A DNA stretch of 64,000 nucleotides. Origin: Litsea cubeba (lineage: Eukaryota > Streptophyta > Magnoliopsida > Laurales > Lauraceae). Below, in pieces: positions 21,660 through 33,249 of the stretch (position 1 is its first letter; every line of letters begins with the position of its first letter). Both the position numbers and the translations under genes were made by a program. The notes under the pieces are model-generated. The model was given only the letters and a program-made list of their open reading frames with translations, was not told the origin of the DNA and made no database searches. The stretch is taken from contig CM022946.1 of the NCBI GenBank assembly GCA_012931725.1, forward strand, positions 120,593,958-120,657,957. Reading direction: 5' to 3'.

Positions 21660-24600
21660 ATGGCTTCAAGTAAGTTCCCTTTTTCAAGAAAACTCCATTG
21701 TAGGAAAAAAAGTTCTTTCTTTTTTTTTGTTTCTTTCTTTTCTTTTTTTTTCCACGTGTTTGCTTCTCTTTTTTTTTCACACGTTTTTTTTTTTTGCTTT
21801 CTTTTTTTTTTGCATGTTTTGTTTTGTTTTTTTTTTGTGGGCCGTACGGATCTGGCCGTACGGCCACGTGGCCAGTGGGCCACGGCCTGTGGGCCAGCCC
21901 CTTTTTTTTTTCTTTTTTTTTGGTTTGTTTTCTTTCTCCTCTTTTTTTTTTTTTTTTGAGAAAGTTTCTTTTCTTTTCTTTTTTTTTTTTGCTCATCATG
22001 ACAATGCATTTTTTTCGCAAACCAAGATGTTCATGCATGTATAATGAATTGTAGCATAATGTGATAGCATACCTGAAAGTTTTCGCAATTTTGGGAACTT
22101 GGAGCTCGCAGCGATGTTGAGCCCTTTCTGATTTTGCGGAGACTTTGAGGTTTCGAAAGTTTGGAGTTTCGGAGCTCGCAGCAATGTTGAGCCCATCTTC
22201 AAGCTTTCTATTTCTTTCGGGATAGTTCTTTTTCTTCGGAATTGCCCCGGCATTATGTCAAAATTTCGCCAGATTTTTAGCGAGATTCTGTCATTTTGAT
22301 GTTTGATCTTTTTCTTTTCCAACCTTTGCAGGTGGTTCCTCCAGAACGAACAAGGGTAAAGAGCCTGCTACAAGCGCACCTCGTCGGTCTGCTAGATCTT
22401 CTAATCCGGCCGTTCAACAGGCTTTTGAGAAGGTCCAGTATGTTGAGAGAAATCTGGAAGAGTGCGACTCCCTCAACAGAGATGAGATGAGGCAGCGACT
22501 GATCACTCTCAAGGGAGAGGAATTCTATAAGATCATGGTAAGCGGTCGTCCATGGATGATGGAAGATCAGAGTATTTTACCCAAGCCTACCTTCTTCTTT
22601 GGTGATGCCGTTCCTGATGACATGACATACCAGAGGAGATGTTTTCAGTTCTCTTTCACAGCAGATGGTGAGAAGAAGATTGTTGCTACCCGGTCGACGT
22701 TTGATCGCACCGTCTAGATTATGAGCCTTGCCCCCACGTGCTCTAAGAGGGAAGATCCTCCAAGCTGGGTGAGAAGGACAAATGTAATCAAGACCGGGGT
22801 TTTTGTTGGCGGTTCTCCTAGATATACGGAGAAGTCGCCTGCTGACATGGACCTGTTGATGCTATCCAGCGGCTACCAAGGCTCTGATTATCCGTCGGTC
22901 GATTTGAGACCGGTGGGCCTTGGCATTTTCAGCGGTGACGGCAGCAATCGGATAAAGCCTTTTCGACTTCGTGGCCGTTTCAATGCTGACTCCGAGTGGA
23001 AGTCGTGGACTGATCACGTCCTGCTGATTGGTGGCGCCGTTTTGAAAGAAGCCGGGATTTTTGATGCGGTCCGTGCTTTTAGGGAGACCGTGATCTTTTC
23101 CGACGAGGCCTTCATGGCTATGCTGGAGTCATTCCTCCCACAAACCAATACCTTCGTTGTGACGAATGGTGAGATTGGTTTTTCTTTGAAGGAGCTGAGC
23201 GCCATTACTAGATTGCCCATCCTTGGCAAACTCTATGAGGAGTTTATGCCGATCGGCAGCGTCCTTGAGGGACAGTCTGAGGAGTTCAGGCTTCTGTACT
23301 TTTAGCTTGTCGCCTTCTATGATTTTTTGAAGGAGAGGGGGGGTTTGAAAGTTAGATCCAGCAGTTGGAAGAGTTCTAGCTCTTCGTTCCCCAACTTTTT
23401 TGATAGCACGGAGTCTTCTGATAGTGCGACCCAGGAAGCCAGGGATCAGGATCCCAGTACGAAGAAGATCTTGGCTATGCAAGAAGAGTTGAGAGATTTC
23501 TGTGTGAGTACAAACGCCATATGTCCTGACATTGCACTGCGGAGAGATCTCGTTGTTTACCTCACTTATTGGCATGGTGAGGCCCTTTTTACTGGAGGAG
23601 ATGGAACGCACATCAGGCCACATTGTATTTTTCCGGCTTGTCAGATGGTGTTTGGAGAGCAACATGCTTTGGTGCCAGCTCTTTACTCCTACCTGTGTAC
23701 CGAACTGCAGGCTGTTGCTTTTTTGGTTCGGCTTGGGCTTCCCATGAATAGGGTATTTTCAGCCCACATCTTTTATTCATGGTATGTGTACCACTATCCT
23801 GGCTTCCACCGGCTGGGTGTTGCACAGGATGATGATCCTCTGATGATTCGACTGGCTAAGGGCAAAGCCGTGTCCGAATCACTTTTGTTTGCCCGCATGA
23901 GGATCCGACGATTCAGGGACGTCGATATGGGGCAATCTTCAGTGAAGCTTTATCCAGAGTTGCGGAAGAACGCTTTTGATTTTGGTGCCTCCCGAGACTC
24001 TACCAGGGCGGGGTCGGGAAGGCATTACTCCTTGACGAACGCAGAGAAGGAGTGGCTTTTTAGCATACGTGTCGGCACGATGGTGTACCGCAGACATCTT
24101 TTCGTTGACATCCAGCCGTATGTACCCTCTGGCTTTGCTTTGCAGCTGGGTTTTTCACAAGGCGTTGTTGGAGCGCCTTCAAGCATGGTGAAGCGCTTTG
24201 GAGGTTTACAGGATGGGAGAAATGCATGGGCTTTTTATAGTGCTGAAGACACTATAGCCATGATCTCTTATCCTGTGTTGGTGACTTCCCGGACTGCCGG
24301 CTTTGCGAAGTGGTTCGCGGAGAGCTTTTTGGCGTATCGGGGGCTTTCCAAGAAGGAGCTTGATGTGAAGCTGGCATCTGGAAAGGGCCTTGGAAAGTCA
24401 GATGGCGTCCGGCGAGAGGAGGTTTGGGCCTTCCTTTCTGGAGAGAAGCACAAGATAGGCTTTCTCGGTGACCAGGGCGTCATTGGTTCTGAAGCTGTTC
24501 GAGAAATACCTGATGAGGCTTTAGAACAGCTAGAACAGGAGGAAGCCGAACTTGGTGCTTGGATGCAAGCGGCGCAAAGGCAAGCTTCCGTGGAGTCTAC

Positions 24601-26230
24601 TGATAAGGGTAGACCATCCAGTGAGGAGTCAAGTGGGAAACCTGACTCTAACAGTGGGGCAGGTTCCTCTAAGAAGCGAGCCCGCAGGAGTAAAAGGAGG
24701 AGGAGCCATCATCGCAGCAAGGGGCAGCATGAGGACTCTCCTGACTTGGAAATTCCTCTTACTATCAATGAGGATGTGCCAGTGGATGCTGACGAGCCTC
24801 CAGAGAAGAGAAGCCGAGAAGAAGAGACCGTTGGTGAAGGTATGATTCTTCCTTTTTCTCTTTCCATTTCTTTTCATGGGATTTTCCATGTTCTGATTTG
24901 CTTCTTGTTTCTGCTTTTCTCTTTTTTTTAGCAGAGGAAGACTTGGTGATGCCTGAGGCTCCAACCGATGAGGTGGTGACGGATCCTGTCGGGGCACCTG
25001 AAGAAGAACCGAGGGACTCTGGAGTGAATCCAGAATCTCCAATTGGTATGACTTCTTTTGCTTCTTCTTTTTTTGTGTCTGCGACTTGGTTTGCTAACAT
25101 TTTTTTTTGCCAGCTGACTTGCCACAGGATTCCGATGACTTTGAACCATCGATGGATGCAAATGTTGATGATGCTTCCGATGAGTTCATGGAGGAAGAAA
25201 GTCTTCCGCCAGTCGTCGAAGAAGGTATTTTGTAGTAATAACCCTGATAATGATTTTCAAACAGGATCATATTCATACCTTTTTGTGTTCCTTTGGCAGG
25301 TTTTGAAGTGACAAAAGAGGATCCGTCGCTTCCAGAGCAAGGGATGCCAGAGGTTGATCCAGAGGTAGAGACTCCTGGGACCAGTTCTGACAATGTTGAG
25401 GAGATACTCGTGCTGAGATTCCTTCCCGAGCAGGAGCAGCAACTGGAAAGAGTTCTTTTGTTACTCTTCCAACAGATGATGACATGAGCAGCCGACCCAC
25501 GGAGTTGGGCGAATCTTCAGCTGGGCCATCTCTTCTTTTTGCGAAGAAGGTGGTGGTGCGGGTTCTGAGCTCTTGGATTGACACTCTGCTTTCTGGGCAC
25601 TTAGATGCCGGATTTGGGATGATCCAGCATGTGCGTGAGATTCTTGGTGATGCTGAAGAGGTTGGTCTATATGTCACAAGTGCCAGGGCAATCGTTGATA
25701 GGATCATTAAGCTGGGTGAGAAGTGGTTTGAGACCATGGGTTTTCCTGACGATCAGTTCTTCAAGGAGATGTTCTTGGACCCTGCGGATAAGGCTCAATC
25801 TAACCTGGATGAGGCTACAGAAAGCAGGAAGCAGGGAGTCCGAGAGAAGAACTTAGAAGAGCTAACCATCATTGGGATGACACATGACCTTAACATCCTT
25901 GATAGGGAGGTCGATGAGGCCAGGAAACGTCTTGAGTAATTGCAGGCACAAGTCGCTGCCAAGTGGACTGCAATAACAGAGGCTCGTGAAAGGGAGACTG
26001 CTCTGATTTACCGGGTTGCGGATGCCAATCGAGTTCTCAAAAGGAAGTCTGATGAGAACAAACAATGGAAAACTGCTCGGGGGAAGCTTCCCGGTGCGAA
26101 AGAAGGGTTACAGCCCACCCCAGCATCTCATGGCAGGTTCCTGAAGAAGCGTGCCTTAGAATCCTTGACGGATGAGGCCAAAAGTTTGCTTAAGGAGCTG
26201 AACTCTTGGCTGGAGACCATTTTTTATTGA
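21660..26230 (+). pseudogene. Antisense accessory gene of unit 2, five exons, plant-mobile-domain-like
   Basis: Exon 1 is 21660-21669 (ATGGCTTCAA), intron 1 21670-22331 (GTAAGT to TTTGCAG), exon 2 22332-24839, exon 3 24932 or 24935-25045, exon 4 25114-25224, exon 5 25300-26230. The reading phase is kept at every junction. With the later acceptor of exon 3 the exons sum to 3671 bp, and one 1-bp deletion is visible near 25410 relative to unit 1; so the parent encoded about 1223 residues. The order is: Ser/Lys-rich N-terminus, plant-mobile-domain-like part, basic Arg/Ser segment, acidic exons 3-4, helical and coiled-coil C-terminus. Stops at 22715, 23303 and 25937 also break it. The protein is probably nuclear; its function is unknown. 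Confidence 0.75.
21838..21900. repeat. GC-rich overlapping palindromes inside intron 1 of the accessory gene
   Basis: GGCCGTACGGCC (21854-21865) and GGCCACGTGGCC (21862-21873) are perfect 12-bp palindromes sharing four bases. GGGCCGTACGG and GGGCCACGGCC lie beside them. The island stands in a T-rich intron and contains a CACGTG core. Confidence 0.75.
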
Positions 26231-26540
26231 GCTTCTTTTTTTTTTTTTTGTAACAGAAACTATCCCCTTTTTTTTTGTACCACTTGTATTTTTTTGGTAC
26301 TTTTTTTTGTAGTGCTTATGAACACTTTCATTTTTTTTGGTACCACATGTATTTTCGGTACTTCTTTTTTTTTGTTATCCCTACGCTCACTTGAATCTTT
26401 TTGTGATAAAAGTAATTGCTAAATGGGATGCTCTTCCTTTTTTTTGTTTTCCCTACGCTCACTTAAATCTTTTTGTGATAAAAGTAATTGCTAAATGGGT
26501 TTTGATCAAAAGCTTGTCATTTTGTGAAAATCTTTTGTCA
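26231..26540 (+). repeat. 3' flank of accessory gene, unit 2
   Basis: T-rich stretch with the TTTGGTACCACxTGTATTTT and TATCCCTACGCTCACTTGAA duplications also seen in unit 1. It is slightly shorter than in unit 1. No gene is seen. Confidence 0.55.
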
Positions 26541-26818
26541 AATGATTGTTTTGGCATGGGAGCCAGATTTTGTTTGTGGCATGGAAGCCGATTTTTGGCA
26601 TTGATAGCCGATTTTGGTGGCATTGATAGCCGATTTGTGGCATTGATAGCCGGGTTTTTTGAAAGCCAAGTTTTTGGGTTGTGGCATTGATAGCCGGTTT
26701 GTGGCATTTATAGCCTGTTTTGGTGGCATTGATAGCCGGTTTGTGGCATTGATAGCCGGTTTGGTGGCATTGATAGCCGGTTCTTTTTGGTGGCATCTAT
26801 AGCCGGTTTTTGGTTTTG
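26541..26818 (-). repeat. GGCATTGATAGCCG tandem array, unit 2
   Basis: About ten units with the same core as 3848-4115 but in a different order and number, including GGCATCTATAGCCGG and GGCATTTATAGCC forms. It lies at the same place between the converging genes. Confidence 0.85.
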
Positions 26819-26821
26819 AAA

Positions 26822-27360
26822 AATGCAAGTATCGACTAAAAGTCGCCTCCCTGCTAAATGTTCTTGCAAGTATCGATGGAATGTCGTAGCCTTGCTCATT
26901 CGTTTGCGAGTATCGATGGAATGTCCCATCCTCGCGGATTTGGGTGAAAGTATTGATGGAATGTCGCATCCTTACTTTTCAAAAATTTTGGTTTTGCGGG
27001 TACTGACTTGATGTCGTTTCCCCACGATTTTTGAAATTTGTGGTTTTCTCGAACCTTTGAGTTTATGGATATCAACTGAAATGTTGCGTCTCCACAGTTT
27101 TTTAGGTTTTTTCGAACCTTTGAAATTTGGGTTGTGGATATCAACTGAAATGTTGTGTCTCCACAGTTTTTTAGGTTTTTTCGAACCTTTGAAATTTGGG
27201 TTGTGGATATCAACTGAAATGTTGCGTCTCCACGGTTTTGGATTTTGCAAGTATCGACGAAATGTCGCTTCCCTGCAATTTTGGAAGTGTCGAACGTGGT
27301 TCGTATGCTTCCGATTTGTGCGAGTATCGACTGAGCGTCGCTTCCCCGCGACTTTTTTGA
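26822..27360 (+). repeat. AGTATCGATGGAATGTCG and GTGGATATCAACTG tandem arrays, unit 2
   Basis: Homologous to 4120-4600. The GTGGATATCAACTGAAATGTTG unit of about 66 bp is present three times at 27062-27236; unit 1 has two, the first lacking one base. Sequence after 27241 returns to the AGTATCGACGAAATGTCGCT type. Confidence 0.8.
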
Positions 27361-27704
27361 AAAACCATTTTTTTGTTTAAAGACACGAGGGTCATAAGTT
27401 CTGACCTAAAACCATTTTGGCGGTAAAAGGTTGGGTGGAGTAGGGTGGAAATCCCTGAATCCGGATTTTGTTTCAAACCATGAATTTTGAGTTCAAGGGT
27501 TGAAAATTTTGGTCAAGTTAGGGAAAGGTTCCTAAACTTGGATTTTTTTTTGAACAATGAAACGATGAAAGTAAGCATTGTTTAAATTTCTAGAAATTTC
27601 GACATTTGATATGAAAATTCTAAAAAGGGGTGGGTTTAGCGAGCGTGTACCTGGAAACCGGTTTTGGCCATACAGGCATTGCTCTTACCCAGTTGGGTAA
27701 GTCT
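27361..27704. other. Spacer before pol 3' end, unit 2
   Basis: Non-coding and collinear with 4601-4933 of unit 1, with small indels in T runs. Nothing further is supported. Confidence 0.6.
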
Positions 27705-28790
27705 TCAAGGGTAGTACCGCTTTAAGAACTTACCGTTGATGGGCAGCATACATCTGTCGCCTTCCATGTTTAGGAGTGCGTATGCGCCGTTGGAGAAAAC
27801 CTTGTCGATGACGTAGGGTCCCTCCCATTTTGGCTCAAATTTTCCTTTGGATTTATGAGCGAAGACAATTGGTCTTTTTACCGCAAGAACCAAGTCACCC
27901 TTTTTGTAGGCGCGTTGCCTGACCTTTTTGTCGAAAGATCCTGCCATGCGTGCTTGGTAAAGTTCAATGCTTTGTCGAGCTTCGAGCCGTCTCTCATTGA
28001 GATTGTCCAGCTCATGGAGTCGCAATTTGACATTGCTTTCTTGAGTCATGTCATTTTGCAAGGATACCCTCAAGGAAGGAATTTGTACTTCCAAGGGCAC
28101 GACAGCTTCGCATCCATAGACCAAGGAGAATGGTGTGCTATGGGTTGGTCCTCGAACGGTGGTTCAATAGGCCCACAAAGCTTCAGACATTTTTTCGCTT
28201 CAGTCTCTTTTGTGACTAGAGACCATTTTTTTTTAGGATTTTGCAGAGTGTCTTGTTGAAAGCTTCTGCTAATCCATTTGCTGCCGGAGTGTATGGAGTC
28301 GAAGGACAGCTTTGGATTTTGTATTTGTCGCAGAACCTGTAGAATCGATGATCCCAGAATTGTGGTCCGTTATCATGGACGAATCTTTTGGGTATGCCGA
28401 AACGACAAATGATGTTGGTGCGCAGGAACTGAAGGACTGATGAGGTCTTCATTTCGTTGAACGCAAATGCTTCTGACCACTTGGAGAAATAATCCGTAGC
28501 GGCGAAGATAAAGCGATGACCTTTGCTCGAAGGGGGAGAAATAGGACCTATGATGTCCATACCTAAGGCTTCGAAAGGCCATGAAATCGCGGTAGGATGT
28601 AGCCATTCTGGAGGCATGTGAATGTAATCTCCATGAACTTGGCATTGTTGGCAGCGTTTAGCAAATTGCATTGCGTCAGCTACCATGGTAGGCCAGTAAT
28701 AACCTAACCTTTTTATCTGATCATAAAGCTTGGGACCAGCCTGATGAGCTCCGCAAAGACCAGCATGAACTTCTTTAAGTGTTTCTTCAG
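27705..28790 (-). pseudogene. Integrase of unit 2
   Basis: The HHCC segment (EVHAGLCGAHQ, CQQC), WGMD-equivalent LGMDIIGP, VHDNGPQF and ANGLAEAF are all present, so the DDE residues remain. Breaks are a TGA at 28164-28166 (CGA in unit 1) and a frame change in a T run near 28228. The C-terminal part ends KRYYP as in unit 1. It is the last domain of the polyprotein and is followed by the spacer and repeat arrays. Confidence 0.85.
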
Positions 28791-29096
28791 CCTCTTGTTG
28801 TGACAAGCAGCGTAGAAGTACTCCATTGAAGGATTTCCTATAAAGGATTTTTGAAGGAATATCCAAATGAAAGCTTGGGGTTTGCCTTTGGACGCTTACC
28901 CGTTCTTTTGGATCTTCAGGTAGGATTCCGAACATAATGTAATCAATGAACGGATCCCTCCAGTCGCCGATTGAAGTTTGAAGGATTGAAATCCGACTTC
29001 CAACCACTTGGTGGCATTCAGCAACCGCTTCATGTGTGTTAAGAGGAGGAAGGATTCTTCTTTCGCACACTGTGATTTGCATGTTTTCCCCTTCCT

Positions 29097-29502
29097 GGAT
29101 TGCCATAGATGCGGCAAGTCCAGCAAGGGCATCAGCACGTATGTTTTCACCTCTACGAATGTGGGTGATGTGACAGATGTCAAACTTTTGCAGAAGTGAT
29201 TGTGCCTTGTTATACTAAGGCAGCAGATCTGGCTTCCTGACTTCAAATTTCTGATTCATCTGGTTGACGATCAATTGAGAGTCTCCAAAAACTTCCAGCA
29301 TGGTGATACCGGATTCGATGGCGAGTTCCAATCCTAGGATCAGAGCTTGATATTCAGTTGCATTGTTTGTGCATGGTTCCAGTAGCGAGAAAGCGTGTGG
29401 AATCATGTATTTGTCGGGGCTGACAAAGAGGATGCCAACTCCCGAGATCAGCTGTCTTTTTTCATTTGTCCTGGTTGCACCGTCAAAGTACATGTCCCAG
29501 GA
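29097..29502 (-). pseudogene. Archaeal-type RNase H of unit 2
   Basis: Asp in MYFDGAT, Glu in NNATEYQ, Asp in VFGDSQL and Asp in the later (R/I)ADALAGL segment are kept. A TAG at 29215-29217 lies between the third and fourth acidic residues, in a stretch with several base changes compared with unit 1. The role is the same as in unit 1. Confidence 0.82.
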
Positions 29503-29639
29503 GGCATTTTGAGAGAAGGTCTCCACATTGTAGACTGGTTCGTCTGGGAGATCATCTCTGAGTGGGGAATCTTTAGGCAATGGATGCTCTGCGAGGAAGT
29601 CCGCTAGAGCTTGCCCTTTGATTGCTTTTTGTGGTACAT

Positions 29640-30880
29640 ACCTAATATCAAATTGTGACAGAGGGATGGACCATTTTGCCAGTCGAGCATTGAGAAAACC
29701 TGCCTTTGTGACAAGGACCTTCAAGAGGTTGACCCTCGAGACCAGGTAGACTGTGTTGGAAAGCAAGTAGTGACGCAGCTTTTGCACGGCGAACATCACT
29801 GCAAGACATTCTTTTTCGACTAGAGAGTAGCGATGCTCTGCACCTACTAGCATGCGGCCGAGGTAATATAGAGCAACTTTTTTTCTTTGATCATTTTCTT
29901 GCGCAAGCAGAGCTCCCAAAGAGTGATCAAGGGCTCTTGTGTACAAGATGAATGGTTTTCCAGTGGTAGGAGCAGCTAACACTGGGGGTTTTGTCAGGTA
30001 TGACTTGATGTCTTGGAAAGCAGCTTCACAGTCAGCATCCCAGACAAAGTTTACACCCTTTTTCATCAACCGGGAGAATGGACGGCATTTCCCCGAAAGA
30101 TTGGAGATGAAACGTCTGATGTAGGCCAATCTCCCTTGAAGCCCTTTGAGTTCTCTCAAGGTTCTTGGAGAGGGCATTTCTAGAATGGCTTTGACTTTTA
30201 TGGGGTCAAGCTCTATTCCAGCTTTCCGAACTAGGAATCCGAGGAACTTACCCGACGAGACGCCGAAGAAGCATTTCAAAGGATTCATTCGCAGTTTGTG
30301 TTTGCGAAGTCGGAGGAAAACTTCTCGAAGGTCTTTGAGATGATCTTCTTTTCTTTTGCTTTTGACGGCGAGGTCATCAACGTAACATTCAACCGTCTTG
30401 TGCTACATATCTTGGAATATTTTCATCATAGCCCTCTGATATGTGGCACCGGCATTTTTCAGACCAAATGGCATGACAGTGTAGCAATACACGCCAAATG
30501 GGGTTCGAAAGGATGTATGTTTTTCATCCTCAGGATGCATCTTTATCTGATTGTAGCTAGAGAAACCATCCATGAATGTCATTCGCTCGAATCCACAGGT
30601 ATTATCAATCATTACCTCTGGTATGGGGAGCGGAAATTCATCTTTTGGGCATGCGCCATTTAGGTCTCTATAGTCAATACAGACCCTGATCTGCCCATTT
30701 TTCTTTGTCACCGGGACAATGTTGGCCAACCATTCAGGATGTTGTTCCTCACGGATGAAGCCGAAGCTTTTGAGTTTTTGAACTTCTTGTTCAATTTTAT
30801 CCATCACATCTGGACGGAATCTTCTTTGGCCTTGCTTGACAGGCTTGATGTCTTCTTGAAGATTGAGTTTGTGAACCGCT
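29640..30880 (-). pseudogene. Reverse transcriptase and native RNase H of unit 2
   Basis: RT motifs match unit 1: RVCIDYRDLNGACPKDEFP, FMDGFSSYNQ, MPFGLKNAGATYQ, YVDD at 30373-30384. The native RNase H again reads LYTRAL and SRVNLL, so loss of its catalytic acids predates the split of the two units. A TAG at 30403-30405 (CAG in unit 1) stops the frame just before YVDD. Confidence 0.88.
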
Positions 30881-31824
30881 ATTTTGGGGTCTAAGCCAGG
30901 CATTTCAGCGTAAGACCATGCAAAGCAATCAACGAACTCACGAAGAAAGGCGATATACTCGGGTAACTCATCATCCTTTATATTCTTGCTTATGAATACA
31001 GGACGTGGGTTATCTGGTGTTCCCAAGTCTATCTTTTGAACAGGATCTTCTGTTGGAAGGTTCGAAGGTGGTTCCTCCACAATATTTTCGGAGGCTTCCA
31101 GCTCAACGAAACCTTCTGGGGTTTCAAAGGCATTTCCAGACCAAGGCTTTGTTCCTTTCCACGGGTCTTCTTGATCGGTAATTCTCCCAAGACTTGCTAT
31201 GAGATGATCCCAATCGCCTGTTAAAACCGGGTCGAAGTCGACTACTTCTTTTGGAGATGAGGGTTCTTTTGGGTCAGAAGACCACACGTCTGTGCCATCG
31301 GACAACTCCTCTTCATTTTCGGAGAAATCGTGCCAATTGGATGAGCTTCCTGGATCTTTGTCAGGTGACTCATCAAAGAGATATCCAGGGAGATCGATGT
31401 CTTCATGGACTTGAGATGTTGAGGCTTGGTCAGTATATTGACTTTTAAGCCTTTGTGTCAACTGTCTCAGGGGAGTGTCGGGATCATACCCTAACCCGTG
31501 TGAAGACTTTTCTACATAGCCGTAGAGTCTCCAATCTTCCAGCTGGCTTTTGGTCAAGACGGGCCCCAATGGAGTGAGAATACCGCGTCTTTCTCCCAAA
31601 CCGACTGGGTTTTGAGCGTCATAGCCCATTTTCTTCATAATAGCTTGTGCCACAAAACTATATAAGGATAGTTGAGGCATACCTTCATTTTGGAAAGGTT
31701 CAAGAATGGAGTTTGATGAAGAAGCATCCGATCTATGGAAGAAGATCGGCTTTTCCTTTGTTGAAGTTGCTGGAACAACGAAGGAAGCTGACGTAGGATC
31801 TTCTATGTCAGAAGTCATCTCCAT
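30881..31824 (-). pseudogene. G-patch and acidic linker of unit 2
   Basis: Here the linker, G-patch (MKKMGYDAQNPVGLGERRG, around 31650-31590) and RT lie in one uninterrupted frame, which proves that the G-patch is part of the polyprotein. The frame continues upstream into protease apart from a TAA at 31909-31911 (CAA in unit 1). Confidence 0.68.
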
Positions 31825-31908
31825 TGGAGTAAGAGCAGGCCGAACTTGCTGAGTGTCAGCTTGGCTTGACGATGTGTCGTCTTCTGGCTCTGAATCCGAA
31901 TCCGTGTC

Positions 31909-33249
31909 TTACATGATAGACACGAAAGAGACAACAAATTTGCCCCCAAGCTTTTGCTTTGCCTTCTTCACTTTAGTTGTGATGACCAAAGGCTTTGAAG
32001 GTTTGAGGGAGATGATGAACGGAGTTTGAATGCTCTCTTCGGATTTACCAGATGGTTTGTTTTCTTCCAGTGATTGTTGAGGAGCCTTGCCTTTATCTTT
32101 CTGGAGATTTTCGGCAAAGGGTGCTGTTTGCTTCTCCTCTTCTTCTTTTTCACCTTCATACATTTGGGAGTCTGCAAAGTGGACTTCTTTACCTTTGAAG
32201 GGTTTTCTGTCCGCAAAGACTCGATGTATCATGCCGTCGTCGCCAACAAACTTGATACATTGATCTAGAGTTGAAGGGACAACACCATTCTCGTGGATCC
32301 AAGGGCGTCCGAGAAGGATGTTGTAGCATGAAGGGGTTTTTATTGCATACACTGTGACCTCAGAGATAAGATCACCAATCTGCAATTTGAACCTGATTTT
32401 GCCGATAGGCCATTGAGTACTCCCATCGTATTCGAAGATAGATACAGATGTGTGGCTCAGCTTACTGGGTGGGATGCCCAACTCTTCAAGAGCCGATATG
32501 GAGATGAGGTTGAGTGCAGAACCTGGGTCAATCTGAACTCTGTGCATAGGCATTTCCTTGATGTACCCTGTGAAGTACAGGGGTCGGTTATGCCTGGTTT
32601 CGCCAAGTAGGAGGTCATCCTTTGTGAAGGCGATGGTTACACTGGCTGCTTTTTTAACCGAGAGGCATTCAATGCATGATCCCTCAGTTTTCTTCTTTTC
32701 TCCCTTTGAGGAGGCTTCTGAGTTTTGGACCCGGTAATCCATTTCAATTTGGAGGACTTGCGGGGCATGTTTGTCGACATCCTCATTCAGCTTTTGTAAT
32801 TCTGAGATGAGATTATCACGAGTGTGCGGAGACATTCGCAACAAATCTAGGATGTGCAGACGTGCAGGTATGTGCTTGAAGTGTTCAATCAAGTCATACT
32901 TGAAAGCCTCCTTAGGGCCTGCATGTTCATCATTGTTGCCACTAGGGGCGCTTACAATATCTTTTCCCGAAGGATTTACATATGTAAAGGAAGATTGGTT
33001 GTAATTTTTGTGGTAGTCCCGGCCAGAGCGGGCCTCTACCAACTTCGAGAGCTTCTTGAGAAGGGTCTTCGTTTGGAAGATTGTCTTCAGGATCAAGAGG
33101 CTGTCGTTTTTTATTTGCTGGGGATGTATCAACAGCAGAGTTGCCATCCTCAGTGATTGTGTTGCACGGAGCATTTTCCGGGAACAAGTCCTGAACAGCA
33201 TCCAGCAACCTTTCTTCTTCATTGACCAATTCATCGTCCCAAGCATCAA
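31909..33249 (-). pseudogene. Retropepsin-like protease of unit 2 with flanking linkers
   Basis: VQIDPGSALNLIS with Asp-Pro-Gly-Ser lies near 32535-32500, and ILLGRPWIHENG near 32325-32285. The domain is open from end to end in this copy. Lys/Glu-rich linkers follow (KPFKGKEVHF, then GEKEEEEKQT). A frame change near 33000-33250 separates it from Gag. Confidence 0.8.

Noticed and set aside
21565..22038. Lys-rich open frame on the minus strand over the T-rich intron
   Set aside because: It is the reverse reading of homopolymer T runs in intron 1; composition is Lys/Glu only and shows no domain.
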